Below are positions 55,599-63,999 of a stretch of 64,000 nucleotides of DNA, one piece after another (positions within the stretch are counted from its first letter, which is position 1; every line of letters begins with the position of its first letter). The stretch comes from Haloprofundus salinisoli (GTDB lineage: Archaea; Halobacteriota; Halobacteria; Halobacteriales; Haloferacaceae), in NCBI RefSeq assembly GCF_020097815.1, contig NZ_CP083663.1:2852001-2916000 (forward strand). The letters run 5' to 3'. The translations under genes were made by a program, and so were the position numbers. The notes under the pieces are model-generated. The model searched no databases and was not told where the DNA came from. It saw only the letters and a list, made by a program, of their open reading frames with translations.

Positions 55599-55991
55599 TC
55601 AGTTCAGTTTCCGGTAGTCGCGGGCTTCCTCGGCGGACTCGACGACCGAATCGAGGGTCGCCTTCGACCCGCTCGCCTCGACGGCGGCGTTGAGCGCGCC
55701 CTCCAGAATCGGCGCGTCGGCGATACGGACGTTCGAGTCGCTCATCTCCATCGCTACTTCGGCGTTCATCACCGCGCTCCCGAGGTCGACGAGGACGACC
55801 ACGCCGTCGCCGTCGCCATCGTCGGCGTCGGCGATGGCTTCCTCGATGCGGTCGACGCTCGTCCCGATGTCGCCGTCGGGCCCGCCGCCGGCGGGTTCGA
55901 TGCGCGCGTCGCCGCCTCCCATCTGTCCGGCGATCTCGCAGATACCCTCCGCGGCCTTCTCGCTGTGAGAGACGACGACCAGTCCGACCAT
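55599..55991 (-). CDS. dhaM: Dihydroxyacetone kinase phosphoryl-donor subunit DhaM
   Basis: This 130-residue EIIA-Man-like protein carries the phosphorylated His9 in LVVVSHSEKAAEGI. It ends ARDYRKLN. In haloarchaea the subunit is the EIIA part only, without fused HPr or EI domains. It phosphorylates DhaL-bound ADP (making ATP) from PTS phosphate. It follows dhaL with no gap. No PTS HPr or EI gene lies in this window, so phosphate must come from elsewhere. Confidence 0.9.
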   Translation of the reverse strand: MVGLVVVSHSEKAAEGICEIAGQMGGGDARIEPAGGGPDGDIGTSVDRIEEAIADADDGDGDGVVVLVDLGSAVMNAEVAMEMSDSNVRIADAPILEGALNAAVEASGSKATLDSVVESAEEARDYRKLN

Positions 55992-56735
55992 CTACTCGCC
56001 CTCCTCGTCGAGCGGTTCGTCCGCGGCCTCTTCGGGCGATTCGTCCGGGACGTCCGGCGACCGGGCGTCTCGAACCACCTCGCCGTCGAGATGCTCCTCG
56101 GCGGTTTCGAGCAGTTCCTCTAAGATGAACAGCGTACTCGTCGCGCCGGGGTCCTGGTGGCCGACCGACCGCCAGTCGAGGTACGACGCCCGACCTTTTC
56201 GCGCCCGAAGCGGGACGGTGTAGCGGACGCCGCGTTCGCAGGCGTCAACCGCCTTCGAGAGCGCGGTCAGCGGCGGGAGGTCGTCCTGTTCGATGGATTT
56301 CTTGTAGGTGTGGACCGCCGGGACGAGCGCGTCGACCATGGTCTTCGCACCGATTTCGGCTTTCCCGCGGTCCTGTACTTTCTGGAGATACGCCTCCGCG
56401 AACGCGACGCTCGTCTCGGCGGTGATACCGCCTTCGAGCTCCTTGCTGGCGAGCATCGTCGACCCGCCGTACAACGGCCCCGCCGCGCCGCCGACGTTCG
56501 AGATGATGGTTTTGCCCACCAACTTGACGAGGTCGTCGGGGCTCATCTCGTCGACGTCGTCGCTCTCGACGGCCTCGACGACGGCCTGAAAGCCCCGATT
56601 CATGTTCGCTCCGTGGTCGGCGTCACCGATGGCCGAGTCGAGATCCGTCAGATGCGACTTCTCCTCGGCGATGCGGTCGGCGACGTTCTCGACGGCCGCC
56701 AGAATCGCCTCCCGCTGAGTTTCAGCGTCTGCCAT
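55992..56735 (-). CDS. dhaL: Dihydroxyacetone kinase subunit DhaL
   Basis: This 247-residue ADP-binding subunit has the Mg-binding motif DLDSAIGDADHGANMNRG and the loop VGGAAGPLYGGSTML, which match DhaL. The C-terminus includes RSVGHQDPGATSTLFIL and a haloarchaeal acidic extension (about 30 residues). It transfers phosphate from its bound ATP to dihydroxyacetone on DhaK. ATG at 56735 matches family start (MADAETQREAILAAV). The order dhaK, dhaL, dhaM runs on the minus strand, with 204 nt between dhaK and dhaL. Confidence 0.93.
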   Translation of the reverse strand: MADAETQREAILAAVENVADRIAEEKSHLTDLDSAIGDADHGANMNRGFQAVVEAVESDDVDEMSPDDLVKLVGKTIISNVGGAAGPLYGGSTMLASKELEGGITAETSVAFAEAYLQKVQDRGKAEIGAKTMVDALVPAVHTYKKSIEQDDLPPLTALSKAVDACERGVRYTVPLRARKGRASYLDWRSVGHQDPGATSTLFILEELLETAEEHLDGEVVRDARSPDVPDESPEEAADEPLDEEGE

Positions 56736-56939
56736 GTCTGGTAGAACAACGCTGCGGCGCAAAGTGTTTGCGTCAACGGCGTCGCTCGGTAGACGCGATT
56801 GATGGCGTACAGACGACACGACCGATAGCCGATTCCGCGCGACACGGTGTCGTACTCTCGCGAAGCGTCGCGCGGCGGTTCGTCAGGTCACGGGCGGTCT
56901 GGTCGCCTCATCGCTCAAAAACAGTCGGATGGCGCGCGC

Positions 56940-57941
56940 TCAGTCCGTGCGCTTGAGCGCCGGCGTGTCGGCGGGTGCGCCGAGCAGTTCCTTCAGTTCG
57001 TCGTCCAGGCGGAGCACGGTGACCGAACAGCCCATCATGTCCAGCGAGGTCATGTAGTCGCCGACCCACGCGTCCCACGTCTCGACGCCGCGGTCGTCGA
57101 GAATCTGCTGCAGGCGGCGGTTGACGATGTACAGTTCCGACAGCGGCGTGCCGCCCATCCCGTTGACGATAGTGGCGACCTCGTCGCCGTCCTCGATTTC
57201 GATGTCGTCGAGCACCTGCTCGGTGAGGCGGTCGGCGACCTCGTCGGCGCTCATCACGTCGGTTCTCTCGACGCCTGGTTCGCCGTGGATGCCGATGCCG
57301 AGTTCGATCTCGTCCTCGCCGAGTTCGAACGTCGGTTCGCCCTTCTCGGGTGTGATACAGGAGGTGAGCGCCATCCCCATCGTCCCGACGTTGTCGACGA
57401 CCTTCTCGGCGACCGTCCGAACCTCCTCCAGGTCGCCGCCGGCGGCGGCTTTCGCACCGGCGATCTTGTGCACGAGGATGGTGCCGCAGACGCCGCGGCG
57501 GCCGCTCGTGTACAGCGAGTCCTCGACGGCGACGTCGTCGTCGACGACGACCTGCACCACCTCGGCGTCCTCCATCTCGGCCATCTCGCCGGCCGTCTCG
57601 AAGTTCATCACGTCGCCCTCGTAGTTCTTGACGACGCAGAGTACGCCTTCGCCGGCGTCGCAAGCGCGGACCATCTCCTCCAGTTGGTCGGCCGTCGGCG
57701 AGGTGAACACCTCGCCCGCCGCCGCCCCGTCGAGCATTCCGTCGCCGATATATCCCGCGTGCGCCGGTTCGTGACCGCTGCCGCCGCCGGAGACGACGCC
57801 GACCTTGCCGTCGACCGGCGCGTCCGCGCGGACGAGCACTTTCGTCCCGTCGAGGCGTCGGAGTCGGTCGGGGTGGGCCGCAACCATCCCTTCGAGCATC
57901 TCGTCTACGTAATCCGCCGGGTCGTTGATGAGTTTCTTCAT
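56940..57941 (-). CDS. dhaK: Dihydroxyacetone kinase subunit DhaK
   Basis: This is a 333-residue substrate-binding subunit. GGGSGHEPAHAGYIGDGMLDGA is the DhaK signature; the active-site His that binds the substrate covalently lies in GIGIHGEPGVER. It takes up dihydroxyacetone, forming a hemiaminal with this His, and is phosphorylated by DhaL. The ATG at 57941 (MKKLINDPADYVDEML) is the conserved beginning. A TATA-like AGCTTTTGC near 57972-57980 gives a short-leader transcript. Together with gpd and glpK it channels dihydroxyacetone into glycolysis. Confidence 0.93.
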   Translation of the reverse strand: MKKLINDPADYVDEMLEGMVAAHPDRLRRLDGTKVLVRADAPVDGKVGVVSGGGSGHEPAHAGYIGDGMLDGAAAGEVFTSPTADQLEEMVRACDAGEGVLCVVKNYEGDVMNFETAGEMAEMEDAEVVQVVVDDDVAVEDSLYTSGRRGVCGTILVHKIAGAKAAAGGDLEEVRTVAEKVVDNVGTMGMALTSCITPEKGEPTFELGEDEIELGIGIHGEPGVERTDVMSADEVADRLTEQVLDDIEIEDGDEVATIVNGMGGTPLSELYIVNRRLQQILDDRGVETWDAWVGDYMTSLDMMGCSVTVLRLDDELKELLGAPADTPALKRTD

Positions 57942-58068
57942 GACTCGTGGTATCAATGGTGTAATTCGGGCAAAAGCTTTCCTGGCCTCCGGGGCCACTC
58001 ACGCCTCGGTGCGACCACCGGGCGCGCCGATGGAACGGGATTTACGGCTTCGGAGACGAACTCCCCGC

Positions 58069-58734
58069 ATGTCTCGCCCCCTCGCGCTCGACATCGACGG
58101 GACGCTCACGCGCGGCGACGGCTCCGTCGACCCACGAATATTCGACGTACTCCGAAACTGGGACGCCCCCGTGGTCCTCGCCACCGGGAAGTCGTTTCCC
58201 TACCCGGTCGCGCTCTGTCACTTCATCGGCATCCCCGAGACCGTCGTCGCCGAGAACGGCGGCGTCGTCTACGCGGCCGACGAAGTGACGTTCACCGGCG
58301 ACCGCGAGAGCGCCAGCGCCGTCGCCGACGAGTTCGTCGCCCGCGGCGGCGACCTCGGGTGGGGGAGAGCGGACACGGCGAACCGCTGGCGCGAGACGGA
58401 GATCGCGGTCAACATCGACGCCGACGAGGAACTGCTGAGGACCGTCGCCGACGAGTACGGGATGGAGGTCGTCGACACCGGCTACGCCTATCACGTGAAG
58501 TCGCCGGGCGTTTCGAAAGGCAAGGGACTGGAGGCGGTCTGTGAGACGCTTTCGTTGGATCCGACGACGTTCGTCGCCGTCGGCGACAGCGAGAACGACG
58601 TCTCGACGTTCGAGTTGGTCGACGAGTCTTACGCCGTCGCCAACGCCGACGACCGGGCGCGCGCGGCCGCCGGCGTAGTTCTCGAAGAGAGCTACAGCGA
58701 CGGGACGCTCTCGGTGCTGGAGTCGCTTCGGTAG
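58069..58734 (+). CDS. Phosphoglycolate phosphatase-like HAD hydrolase
   Basis: This 221-residue haloacid-dehalogenase-family phosphatase has motif I ALDIDGTLTRGDGSVD (nucleophile Asp), a C2-type cap, and motif IV GDSENDVSTFELVD. It matches the archaeal phosphoglycolate phosphatase group. It would remove phosphate from 2-phosphoglycolate or a related sugar phosphate. The ATG at 58069 gives MSRPLALDIDGTL. It is not part of the dha operon (divergent from it). Confidence 0.88.
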   Translation: MSRPLALDIDGTLTRGDGSVDPRIFDVLRNWDAPVVLATGKSFPYPVALCHFIGIPETVVAENGGVVYAADEVTFTGDRESASAVADEFVARGGDLGWGRADTANRWRETEIAVNIDADEELLRTVADEYGMEVVDTGYAYHVKSPGVSKGKGLEAVCETLSLDPTTFVAVGDSENDVSTFELVDESYAVANADDRARAAAGVVLEESYSDGTLSVLESLR

Positions 58735-58750
58735 CGAGCCGTCGACGCCG

Positions 58751-59062
58751 CTACTCCTCGGATCCGACCGCACCCGCGCGCCACGCGGCGAACGAGTCGA
58801 GTACGTCGTCCTCGTCGAAACGCTCGATACAGGGCGTCTCGTGGGGATGGAGTTCGAGCACCCGGTCGCGGAGGTCGTCGTAGGCGTCGTCGGTCGTCTT
58901 CGCCAGCAGCACGACTTCGTCTTCGTCGACGACTTCGCCCTCCCAGCGGTACGTCGAGGCGCAGGAGAGTTGGTTCACGCAGGCGGCCAGTCGATCGTCG
59001 ACGAGCGTCCGCGCGAGCGTCGCCGCGTCGCTCTCGGGGGCGGTGATGTAAGCGGTGGGCAT
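58751..59062 (-). CDS. cutA: CutA-family divalent-cation tolerance protein
   Basis: This is a 103-residue trimer-forming CutA protein: MPTAYITAPESDAATLARTLVDDRLAACVNQLSCASTYRWEGEVVDEDEVVLLAKTTDDAYDDLRDRVLELHPHETPCIERFDEDDVLDSFAAW. The PCIER segment and Cys in AACVNQ match the fold. Its exact role (copper tolerance or signalling) is unclear. Its stop is 16 nt from the convergent phosphatase stop. Confidence 0.88.
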   Translation of the reverse strand: MPTAYITAPESDAATLARTLVDDRLAACVNQLSCASTYRWEGEVVDEDEVVLLAKTTDDAYDDLRDRVLELHPHETPCIERFDEDDVLDSFAAWRAGAVGSEE

Positions 59063-59083
59063 GAAAACGGTGGAGACCGTCGG

Positions 59084-59275
59084 TTATCCCTCGATGGGGA
59101 GGAAGTTGCCGTTGATATCCCACTCGTGGATACAGTGGACGCTGCCGGTCTGCGGCTCGTCGGCGTCGTCGACGGCGACGCGCCACGACTCGCTGTCGTC
59201 GCTCCACGCCTCGCGACGGCCACAGCGCTCGCAGGTTCTCTCTGTCGGTCGGCGGAGTCGGACACCACTGCTCAT
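59084..59275 (-). CDS. HEWD-family small zinc-finger-like protein
   Basis: This 63-residue protein has a CERCGRREAW motif (Cys pair), then SVHCIHEWDINGNFLPIEG at the C-terminus. The CIHEWD signature defines a haloarchaeal small-protein family. Metal binding by CxxC plus the later Cys and His is likely. The ATG at 59275 gives a start just before the Arg-rich leader. The role is unknown; such proteins sit downstream or upstream of unrelated genes. Confidence 0.75.
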   Translation of the reverse strand: MSSGVRLRRPTERTCERCGRREAWSDDSESWRVAVDDADEPQTGSVHCIHEWDINGNFLPIEG

Positions 59276-59413
59276 ACCTCTCGAGAGCGCGCCGAACGAG
59301 TTAAACGTACTCCCGTCTTCGACAAGCGTTCGTCTCGAACGACTCGACGGCGCGACTGTTCGACGCGCCGACCCGACCGATAGAGGCAAGTCGCCGCTCC
59401 GAGTGGGTCCTGT

Positions 59414-59734
59414 ATGATTAAACTGGTAGAACTGCTGGTGCGCCGCGACGGGATGTCCCACGAGGAGTTCGTCGACTACTGGTTGAACGAACACAGCCCT
59501 ATCGCCAGGGAGATGCCGGGGCTCCAGAAGTACGTCACCTCGGTACCGAAAGACCCCGAACGCACCGAGTACGACGGCGTGCTCGAACTGTACTTCGAGG
59601 ACAGCGAGGCGATGGCGGCCGCTTTCGACTCAGAGGCGGGCGAGCGAACCCTCGCGGACGCCGAACAGTTCTTAGAGACCGGCGCGGGACCTCGACTCGT
59701 CCTCGACGAGACGATACAGCTCGACGACCTCTAG
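59414..59734 (+). CDS. EthD-family (ferredoxin-fold) protein
   Basis: This 106-residue protein begins MIKLVELLVRRDGMSHEEFVDYWLNEHSPIAREM, the EthD family signature with the conserved HSP segment, and continues with GVLELYFEDSEAMAAAFDSEAGERT. EthD-like proteins dimerise by a ferredoxin fold; functions vary (for example in monooxygenase systems). The gene appears isolated. A tandem repeat follows its stop. Confidence 0.8.
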   Translation: MIKLVELLVRRDGMSHEEFVDYWLNEHSPIAREMPGLQKYVTSVPKDPERTEYDGVLELYFEDSEAMAAAFDSEAGERTLADAEQFLETGAGPRLVLDETIQLDDL

Positions 59735-59751
59735 CCGAACGCCCTCCGACT

Positions 59752-59807
59752 ACGACTTCTAACTGAACACCCTCCGACTAACGACTTCTAACTGAACACC
59801 CTCCGAC
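59752..59807 (+). repeat. Tandem direct repeat after the EthD gene
   Basis: A 27-nt sequence occurs twice exactly (59752-59778 and 59781-59807) with a 29-nt period. A degenerate third copy of its end lies at about 59735-59751. It is noncoding, and too short and too few for a CRISPR array. Confidence 0.75.
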
Positions 59808-59893
59808 GTACCGACCGCGACGCTACTCGGCCCGAAGGTCGGAGACACCGCCGCGCCCGATACTTTCCTTACGCCGCCAGACGAACGAGTGCC

Positions 59894-60448
59894 ATGGGTT
59901 TCCACACCTTCGATATCGACCGCGCTGACGCCTTGGAGGACGAGAGTCGCTACCGCCACCTCTCGGCCGAGGAGCTGCTCGCGGTGCTCCGTCCCCACCC
60001 TGAGATGACCGTCGCGGACCTCGGCAGCGGCACCGGGTTCTACACCGACGACGTGGCCCCGCACGTCGGCCACCTCTACGCCGTCGACGTCCAGGAGGCG
60101 ATGCACGACATCTACCGCGAGAAGGGGTTCCCCGAGACGGTCGAGACCGTCGTCGCCGACGTGGCGTCGCTGCCGTTCGACGACGGCGCGCTCGACGCGG
60201 CGTTCTCGACGATGACGTACCACGAGTTCGCGGGCGAGGCGTCGCTGGCAGAACTCTCTCGGGTGCTCCGACCCGGCGGGCGATTTGTCGTCGTCGACTG
60301 GACTGCGACCGGCGCAGGCACCGCGGGGCCGCCGACGGACGAGCGCTACAGCGTCGGCGAGGCGGCTTCGGCGCTCGAAAATGCAGGCTTCTCCGTCGAC
60401 CGCGCCGAGTCGCGCACGGAGACGTTCCTCTGCGTCGCGTCCGTTTGA
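59894..60448 (+). CDS. SAM-dependent methyltransferase (class I)
   Basis: This 184-residue class I methyltransferase has motif I VADLGSGTGFYTDDVAPHVG, motif II-like YAVDVQEAMHD, motif IV DGALDAAFSTMTYHE and the LRPGGRFVVVDWTATG segment, typical of UbiE-like or small-molecule methyltransferases. The substrate is unknown. It is convergent with the DUF368 gene. Confidence 0.82.
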   Translation: MGFHTFDIDRADALEDESRYRHLSAEELLAVLRPHPEMTVADLGSGTGFYTDDVAPHVGHLYAVDVQEAMHDIYREKGFPETVETVVADVASLPFDDGALDAAFSTMTYHEFAGEASLAELSRVLRPGGRFVVVDWTATGAGTAGPPTDERYSVGEAASALENAGFSVDRAESRTETFLCVASV

Positions 60449-60506
60449 GTCGCCCGTCTCGGTCACGCCGTTGTGACCCGAGAGTAGCGAAAAAATCCCA
60501 GTTCTT

Positions 60507-61490
60507 TCAGTCGAGGTCGATTCCCGCGTAGCGGTCAACGGCGACGACGAGCGCACCACCGACCAGCGCCGCGACGGCGAACGCGACGAGGACGTCCGTC
60601 GTCCACGACCCGCCGTGTTCGGCGAGACTTGTCGACAGTTGCGAGACGGGCGCGCGGAGCGCGCCGAAGATGAGCGCGATGAGGAACGCGAACGTCGCCT
60701 CGCGGTAGTGTTCGAGCGCCCAGTCGACGACGTGGGCGACGGTGAACAGGCCGATGAGCGCGCCCGAACAGAACGTGACGATAGTGACGAACGGACCGAC
60801 GAGGGCGTCGAGGGTACCGCCGTCGAGGAGGCCGAACACGCCGTCTCGGAACGTCGAGAGCGTGCCGGTCATGTAGAAGTACTGCCCGAGGATGAGCAGC
60901 AGCAGCGACCCCGAGACGCCGGGGAGAATCATCGCGCTGATGGCGATGGCTCCGGCGACGAACGTCACGGCGGGACTGTGCCCGAGCGCCGACTGCGCCT
61001 CGCCGGAGACGATGAACGCGAGAGCGAACCCGGCGACCGAAGCGGCGACACGACCGGGCGTATCGACAGACACCTCGGTGATGAGCACGAGCGCCGACGC
61101 CGCGATGAGACCGAAGAAGAACCCGAACGTCGGGGCCGGAACGGTCTCGACGGCGACTTCGACGAGGCCCGTGATGGTGACGATGGCCGTCATGATGCCG
61201 AGGCCGAGCGTCACCAGAAACACGGTGTCCATCTCCCGCAGCGAGGCGAACGCGTCGCTGCTGTCGCCGGTGACGCCGCCGAGTACGCGGAGCACGTTGT
61301 CGACGTCGATGGCCGTCACCGCGTCGATGAGTCGCTCGTAGATGCCGGTGATGAGCGCGATAGTGCCGCCGGAGACGCCGGGCACCGCGTCGGCGGCACC
61401 CATACAGACGCCTCTGAGGTAGATGCCGAGCCACCCGCGAAGGCCGCCCGACACCGTGTTCACGTCCGAAATCGTCTCTCCGTCGGCCAT
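60507..61490 (-). CDS. DUF368 membrane protein (PopT-type polyprenyl-phosphate transporter)
   Basis: This 327-residue membrane protein has about nine helices. The family signature appears twice: GAADAVPGVSGGTIALITGIYERLIDA near the N-terminus and ISAMILPGVSGSLLLLILGQY mid-protein, an internal repeat of re-entrant type. DUF368 proteins have been reported as polyprenyl-phosphate transporters (PopT) that recycle the lipid carrier. It is 4 nt downstream of aglB on the same strand, so the archaeal carrier here would be dolichyl phosphate. The direct evidence is similarity and gene adjacency; transport is inferred. Confidence 0.88.
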   Translation of the reverse strand: MADGETISDVNTVSGGLRGWLGIYLRGVCMGAADAVPGVSGGTIALITGIYERLIDAVTAIDVDNVLRVLGGVTGDSSDAFASLREMDTVFLVTLGLGIMTAIVTITGLVEVAVETVPAPTFGFFFGLIAASALVLITEVSVDTPGRVAASVAGFALAFIVSGEAQSALGHSPAVTFVAGAIAISAMILPGVSGSLLLLILGQYFYMTGTLSTFRDGVFGLLDGGTLDALVGPFVTIVTFCSGALIGLFTVAHVVDWALEHYREATFAFLIALIFGALRAPVSQLSTSLAEHGGSWTTDVLVAFAVAALVGGALVVAVDRYAGIDLD

Positions 61491-61494
61491 CGAG

Positions 61495-63999
61495 TTAGCC
61501 CCACACCGTCGCCGGAGCGGTCACCAGTGCGGTCGACGCGCCGCGAGCGGTCGTCGCGTCGGGGGCGACGAGCGACGTGCTGTTGTCGGAGTCGTTGCCG
61601 TCGGTCGACCCGTTCGACGAGTTGCCGGTCTCGTTGCCGGAGTCGCCCTCGACGCTCTCGTTGCCGAACGGGTTCTCGCCGGTGGCGTTGTCGAGCGTCT
61701 CGTTTCCAACCGTCTCGTTACCCGAGTCGTTGCCGCCGTCTTCGACGGGCGACTCGGACAGTTCGACCGTCGCGGCGCTGTCGTCCTCACCGACGACTTT
61801 CGCGTCGGAGACGTTGACCGTGCCGTCGTAGACGACCGAATCGCCCGACTCGTTCTCGGTCGCCTGCGTGCTGACGTAGTACGGGCCCGTCGCGCGGACG
61901 CTGACGTTCGTGTACTCGTCGCCCGTCTCGTCGTAGCCGGTCGTCGAGTACGGCAGCGTGAACTCGAAGTTGCCGTTGGCGTCCGTCTCGGCGTACTGGA
62001 CGTAGGTGAACGTCTGGCCGGTCGTCTCCATCCGCATCTGGACGATCGCGCGGACTTCGCTGTTGGCGGGTGCGCCGCTGCCCTCGACCGTCGCGCCGGG
62101 GACGCGCTCGAACGTCTTCACCCACTGCGGCGGCGTCTGCGTCAGGAACTGCGCGTTCAGTCCCGTAATCTGACCGGTGCTGAGCAGTTGACTGAAATAC
62201 GACCGCGACTGCGTCGCCGACGACTCGCTGACCTTCACGAGGCGGTAGTGCTCCAGCGCCTCGACGCGCTCTTCGGGGTACGGACCGACGCCGCCGACCT
62301 GGGCGGTGCCGTCCTCCTCGACGAAGTCGCGGGCGGCGCTCATGTTGTCGAACGTCCGCAAGAGCGTCGCGTTCTCACCCTCGCCGACGGGTGTCGGGAC
62401 GCTGACTTCCTCGCCGGTCTGCTGGTTCACGGCTGGCGTCGGCTCCCAGTCGACGACAAACGGCTGCGGGTCCATCGCGCTGCCGTGATACTCGTACAGC
62501 CGGACCATCGTGCTGTCGTAGTAGCGCTGGTTCTTCAGGAAGAAGCTCCCGCGGAACCCTTCGGCGTAGATGCGCTGGTAGAAGTCCGACTGCGAGAGGT
62601 TCTCCTCTTCGTCGTAGAAGACGGTCGGCGCGCCGAACTTCTCGCCCGGCGTCACCATCTGCCAGTCGACCATCACGTAGCGCGTCTGATTGCCCTCGGT
62701 GCTCTCGCGCGCGAGGACTTCCTCGGACTGCTGTTCGCTCGGCGCGAGCAGGAAGTTCGCCGCGGAGGTCGCACCCTGCTGGAACGGGTTCGCGTTCGGA
62801 ATCCGCTCGCTCCCCATCGTTATCCAGTGCCCGTAGTCCCACCACGACATGACGCCGTAAGTTCCCTCGGGGTAGTCGTAGTCGCCGTCGGCGGGTTGGC
62901 CGAAGCGCTCGTAGTAGCCGAACTCGTCGGCGTTACCCGCGCCGCCGTAGTTGCCTTCCTCCGGCGTGTTGTTCGCCATCCAATCGAGGCTGCCGTCCCA
63001 CTGGGTGTACGCGCCGGGGGCGTTGGCGGCACCGATCTGCTGCGCCGTCGCCGTCTGGGGCGATTGGCTCCCGCCGAGCGGGACGAGAAGCACCGGCGTG
63101 AGGACGAGCATGATGACCGTCGCCACGACGAGCACCTGATAGCCCTCGATGTCGTCGGCGACGCGGGCGACGGATTTCCGAAGCCCGAGGTAGCGGAGTA
63201 CCTCGCCGAGGAGATACGCGTTCATCGCGACGACGACGAGCGCGAGGTAGTAGTTGAACCGCAGTTGCGTGAACGCCGCCGCGGTCATGAACGCGGCCCA
63301 GACGACGACGAGCAGGTGTTCGGCTCTGTAACTCGTCAGCAGCGCCGCGCCGACGATGAGGCCGAAGACGACGAGGAGTCCGAAGAGCGCGTGGTCGATA
63401 CCGAGCGCACCGCCGATCGTTCGCGGAACCGCCGGAATCAGGTACAGCAGGCCGACGACGGCGACCGAGCCGGCGACGTAGCCGACTTTGCGCACGTCGC
63501 CGCCGCGGAGCAGCGGTTTCGCGAGCATCCACGTCGCCGCGGCGACGCCGGTGAAGATGGCGAGGCCGTACTCGCTGAGCAGTTGCATCGTCGCCGTCGT
63601 CCCGAACTGCGCGAGCGTGTTCGGGTCGAGAAACGGCTGCGCCTCGCTGATGGTCCGGGTTCGCGCCCCGGCGCTGAAGCCCAGAATCCGGTTGAAGTTG
63701 TTCGTCAGTTGGTGGAACGCGTCGGGGATGACGACGGCCATGAGGCCGAGCGAGACGGCGATCGCGCCGCCGACCGCGACGGGGTACAGAGAGACCGAGA
63801 GGTCGCGCGCCTCCCACTCGCGGGCCAGCCACGCGAGGAACACGCAGCCCGCGCCGACGGCGAGCGCGAGCACCGGCTGGATGAGCGAGTACTGCGTCGC
63901 GCTGAACTGGAAGGTGTCGATACGAATCGCCATCAGGAGGGCCGTGACGCCCATCGACACCGCGCCGACGAAGGCGATCGGTTCGGGCGACTCGCCGTT
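61495..63999 (-). CDS. aglB: Oligosaccharyltransferase AglB, N-terminus outside window
   Basis: This is a STT3/AglB oligosaccharyltransferase that transfers lipid-linked glycan to Asn in N-glycosylated proteins outside the membrane. The frame is open to the right edge, so the N-terminus is missing; 834 residues are visible. The first half contains about nine membrane helices. The catalytic-type WWDYG motif appears in YGVMSWWDYGHWITMGSERIPNANPFQQG. A periplasm-facing C-terminal domain follows. The last 78 residues are a disordered Asn/Ser/Thr/Gly tail with ten NxS/T sequons in 52 residues (61576-61731), in front of a short Ala/Thr ending. It is followed by the DUF368 gene 4 nt away. The window cut explains the missing start. 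Confidence 0.93.
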   Translation of the reverse strand, partial: NGESPEPIAFVGAVSMGVTALLMAIRIDTFQFSATQYSLIQPVLALAVGAGCVFLAWLAREWEARDLSVSLYPVAVGGAIAVSLGLMAVVIPDAFHQLTNNFNRILGFSAGARTRTISEAQPFLDPNTLAQFGTTATMQLLSEYGLAIFTGVAAATWMLAKPLLRGGDVRKVGYVAGSVAVVGLLYLIPAVPRTIGGALGIDHALFGLLVVFGLIVGAALLTSYRAEHLLVVVWAAFMTAAAFTQLRFNYYLALVVVAMNAYLLGEVLRYLGLRKSVARVADDIEGYQVLVVATVIMLVLTPVLLVPLGGSQSPQTATAQQIGAANAPGAYTQWDGSLDWMANNTPEEGNYGGAGNADEFGYYERFGQPADGDYDYPEGTYGVMSWWDYGHWITMGSERIPNANPFQQGATSAANFLLAPSEQQSEEVLARESTEGNQTRYVMVDWQMVTPGEKFGAPTVFYDEEENLSQSDFYQRIYAEGFRGSFFLKNQRYYDSTMVRLYEYHGSAMDPQPFVVDWEPTPAVNQQTGEEVSVPTPVGEGENATLLRTFDNMSAARDFVEEDGTAQVGGVGPYPEERVEALEHYRLVKVSESSATQSRSYFSQLLSTGQITGLNAQFLTQTPPQWVKTFERVPGATVEGSGAPANSEVRAIVQMRMETTGQTFTYVQYAETDANGNFEFTLPYSTTGYDETGDEYTNVSVRATGPYYVSTQATENESGDSVVYDGTVNVSDAKVVGEDDSAATVELSESPVEDGGNDSGNETVGNETLDNATGENPFGNESVEGDSGNETGNSSNGSTDGNDSDNSTSLVAPDATTARGASTALVTAPATVWG

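Noticed and set aside
59735-59807. A CRISPR array after the EthD gene
   Set aside because: Only two exact 27-nt copies and one partial, spaced by 2 nt; no spacers of 30-40 nt and no cas genes nearby.
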